Of a stretch of 64,000 bases of DNA, positions 61,010 through 64,000 are shown in pieces (the stretch's first letter is position 1; every line of letters starts with the position of its first letter). The stretch covers positions 8,932 to 72,931 of the forward strand of contig QNGE01003501.1 in assembly GCA_008508345.1 (NCBI GenBank), written 5' to 3'. Origin of the DNA: Paragonimus westermani (lineage: Eukaryota > Platyhelminthes > Trematoda > Plagiorchiida > Troglotrematidae). A model generated the notes under the pieces. The model was not told the DNA's origin and did no database searches. It saw only the letters and a program-made list of their open reading frames with translations. Both the position numbers and the translations under genes were made by a program.

Positions 61010-63725
61010 TCTCATCGTTTGCATTTCCCATTTTCCCCACAACCTCTCCCACCCCATTTTGTTTTATTGAACTAATGTGTCATTGAATGTCCGCGACACG
61101 AGTGGCCATACTTGTCCGGGCCTGCCGGCGTGTCGGTTCACCTTTGACCCTGCTGGTCTTGTTGAAAAGCTACTGATTTTGCTGGACGAGACTATCGTCG
61201 CGAACGATTGAGGTTTGTCTTTTGCAATTATTAATGCATTTCGTTAATAGTACCGTAGAAATTGTTGGATCAAACCTTGTTTCCATTTCGGGGATCCGTT
61301 TTCTTTTGGCTACGCGTAATTCAACGATCAGACGTGAGTCGTTACAATGTCATTTGTCACATTGATTCCGAAAGGGGATCCTCAAATACAACCCATATTG
61401 ATAAGAAAACTCTGATTTAGGGAGCACATGCATTGTTAACACAAGCTTTGCAATCACAAAAGTAAGAAAATGAACGAACATTTATCAACTTATGTGGCTG
61501 ATTTGTTTTGCAGCCCACTAGCTGCTAGTCAAACGACGGCATATTTTGCAAAACTATTTGCTTGATAAAAACATATTGATCTGAGCAGCCTAAGCCAGGG
61601 AATCAGATGAACACTTATCACTGGCTTTTTCAGCCTGAGCTAAAGAAATCGTGACCAATCTGCCCCCGGTGTATTTAGAAAAGGACCTGTCGGACTGCAC
61701 GTCTTTTATAACAAGCCCGATTTTGCTGACGTGTCCTAACCTTCCAAACATTCAGCAGACTAAATAAGATGATATCAATCAAAATGAAAGTGTGACGTGA
61801 AATTTATAGTTAATATTTTCGGGATGTCTTACCACGGAACAACTTCCGTTATTGCAGATAATGCGGAAGTTACGTGAAATGAAGCGCCTCTTCAAATCAG
61901 CAAACCCAGTGCTGGTGGCCAAGGAATGCGAACGTTGAAATTAGCGACTCCCTAGATTAGTTGAAGATGTGGAGACACGTGCAGACAGTTTCGCCAGTGA
62001 GGAGGAATCCTCAACGGTAACTATCGAAACGGGAGCAAGAATCCTTAGACAGCGTATCTTAACTCTCGGTCATGAAGCTTTCGTTTAGAGTAACCACCCG
62101 ATGATGTCGCCCAGCCTGTTAGTATGACTAATAGGTATATTTTCAATAAGCAGCTTGTTTTTTGAGCTATATTTGTGTAATCCGGTAAATATAGGGTGCA
62201 TTTTTTCAGAAACATTGTTGTTTTTTTACATATCTGGATGTTGATAATATGAAATAACAAACCTCTTGAAACGGCCGTCATTTCCTGGGTAGCGAGTTAA
62301 TCCCACCGATCTGAATGGCAAATATGTCATGTGGTCATGTATAATCGCCCTTCATCGGCTCCCGGTTCTTTCATTCATTTGGCACTTGCGTGGTTCCTCG
62401 TCCTGGTGTTTCAAGGCAGGAACGAACTAGAAACGGCCATTCTGGCGCAAGAAGACATTTCTCAAATTTCGTGAGACAATAAAATTTGATGACCGTGCTG
62501 CTATGAGAAAATTCAGCTGCACATAAAATTCGATCTTATTCGCACCTTCAGTGCAGTGTTTGACAACTGTTTGGTTCGCCGGTATGGCGTATCGAATTCG
62601 AAACGATTTGGAAACGGCCTTTTGAACGCAGGAAGAGATTTTTCAAACTATCCATGAAACGTCAAACCACACAGTTCAGAGCAAACACATATAATTCATA
62701 GAGTATGATGTTCGTGATGCAATTGGGAAAACAGGCTCTATCTAAAATCACTCATATTTTACTCCTGTTAAGGGAATATTCGGCAGGTTTTTGACAAAAG
62801 CATCAGGTTGGTCTCCGTAATTACTCTTGCCTTGTACAAATGCTTCCACCGGAAGTTTCGAGGTGAAACACATGTTTTTCGCTCTGCAGAAAAGCCCACT
62901 TTCTATTGGTTAGGGGGATATGCTTGAATTTATAGCTCTCGATCGCATTGCGTTTGCATCGTATTCCACATTGGATATCAAAGTAAATTCCAATGAAACC
63001 TAGGTTACCACGTTCGTCGGTTAATTGTCTATTTGCTTTATATGCCCAGGCTTTTCTCTTTTTAGTTTTTAGTTAGAAACCGGTCGACGAAATGCCATTT
63101 CTACGGTCCATACGGGATGGTGTAAATATGGGTAATACGTCCCACTCTACCACTGACAACCTGCATACTGTCTAGCTTATTGTCTCTGATTACGTTTGAG
63201 CGTGCCTTTTCGTTTATACGCAGCTCATTGCCCACTTGTATGACGGCCAACGACCCACTATTATGCTCGTCAATTTTCGAATTAAAACGATTATTCTCAT
63301 CTGTACCATTTTAGCCACAACAGTTCAGTCTTTGTGCCAAGCATACTTGTGATTCCGATTATTTTTGGCCTAGGTTTCTGCTAGCTGCAGAATTGACTCA
63401 TGGTCGTCAACGTGCTTTCCCATAGTTCGTTACGTTCTTAATAATTCCATAAAGATTTATTGGTCGAAAGTGTATTTATCAGCAATCCACCTATAAAAGA
63501 CAGGTATAATGTACTATGATTTGCCCAAATACAAGCTTATCCCGAATTCACTCGAGTGATTCTCACGAATGTTGTTCGTATGTTAATTCAAATTAAGTGA
63601 ACGGCGACTCCAGCGTGAACTGATGGCAAAATACTGCTTGGGCAGTTAATGGACTAGATTATTTCGTGGATATATTGACAGTTGATTGAGGGGTAACTAG
63701 TTCCACGTGTAAAATTTCTCAGCCT
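61010..63725. other. Possible 3' LTR, then unassigned sequence
   Basis: The first few hundred bases after 60970 may be the Pao 3' LTR but cannot be confirmed without a partner. Beyond that no ORF or repeat is supported. One minus-strand frame at 62045-62281 has no known domain. Confidence 0.35.
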
Positions 63726-63728
63726 TCA

Positions 63729-63815
63729 GCGTGGCTAAGTAGCTCAGCCGGTAGAAAATTTGCCACAGTTTGGCATGATGCTCCCGACGCTGGTTCGAAT
63801 CCAGCCGAAGTCCGA
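63729..63815 (+). repeat. tRNA-derived SINE-like sequence
   Basis: TAAGTAGCTCAGCCGGTAGA is a good tRNA-type box A. GCTGGTTCGAATCCAGC is a perfect 5-bp T-arm with box B. The D-stem does not close, the anticodon loop lacks the invariant U before the anticodon, and the acceptor ends do not pair. A SINE or tRNA pseudogene therefore fits better than a working tRNA gene. Confidence 0.55.
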
Positions 63816-64000
63816 ATTTCTCGCAGTTGGTTCTCTTCTGTACTGATAATTGCTTTATCCATGGTAAAAAAATCCGACGTTTGCTATTGTGATGATTAAT
63901 ATGGATTTTTCGTTGGAGTCGCTCCTGGCGGCTTCTGTTAGCTTACACCACGTGATAGAGGTTTGCTGAATGTGGTGCGATGAGTTGGTTTTTCAGGGGT

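Noticed and set aside
63729..63815. Functional tRNA gene
   Set aside because: D-stem and acceptor stem do not pair, and the anticodon loop lacks the invariant U.

Overview
This window looks like nuclear DNA from a parasitic flatworm, most probably a digenean trematode (fluke) of the liver- or lung-fluke type. The evidence is a single gene split by long T-rich introns with GT/AG borders, and a repeat content of RTE-type LINEs, a CR1/Jockey-like LINE, a BEL/Pao LTR element and tRNA-derived SINE-like copies. Base composition by eye is too balanced for a schistosome, which argues weakly for the opisthorchiid, fasciolid or paragonimid side. I could not determine the species.

Region 1 (about 1.1-36.7 kb, + strand) is one gene: the ATRX/XNP-type SNF2 chromatin remodeller. 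I resolved 17 coding exons from the ATG at 1139 to the TGA at 36730-36732. Every splice junction uses a GT donor and AG acceptor, the codon phases match across all 16 introns, and the coding total is 5967 nt (1988 aa plus stop). Exons 1-8 encode a long, mostly disordered, charged N-terminal half with no visible cysteine-rich ADD domain. Exons 9-12 carry the first helicase lobe (Walker A GLGKT, DEGH box). Exon 13 and the start of exon 14 carry the linker and an acidic serine-rich insert. The end of exon 14 and exon 15 carry the second lobe ([13 protein letters not shown]), and exons 16-17 the post-helicase tail.

The introns and the 5' flank hold decayed repeats. RTE 3' ends lie at 1-410, 6.5-7.06, 16.3-16.7, 24.1-24.4 and 28.96-29.35 kb. 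SINE-like copies lie at 2.4-2.56, 7.06-7.13 and 16.0-16.2 kb, with a possible remnant at 34.2 kb.

Region 2 (about 36.8-64 kb) has no host gene I can support and reads as a repeat graveyard. It holds an internally deleted RTE element on the minus strand (38.24-40.45 kb), a head-to-head SINE pair (42.34-42.74 kb), a second RTE copy on the plus strand (43.1-44.5 kb), a possible RTE relic (46.2-46.4 kb), a 5'-truncated CR1/Jockey-like LINE on the minus strand (47.66-48.25 kb), and a nearly full-length but broken BEL/Pao element on the plus strand (55.4-61.0 kb). The BEL/Pao copy keeps gag, protease, reverse transcriptase, RNase H, integrase and the C-terminal domain in order. A tRNA-derived SINE-like sequence sits at 63.73 kb. 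The stretches 40.5-42.3, 44.5-47.6, 48.3-55.4 and 61.0-63.7 kb hold only short ORFs that I could not assign.
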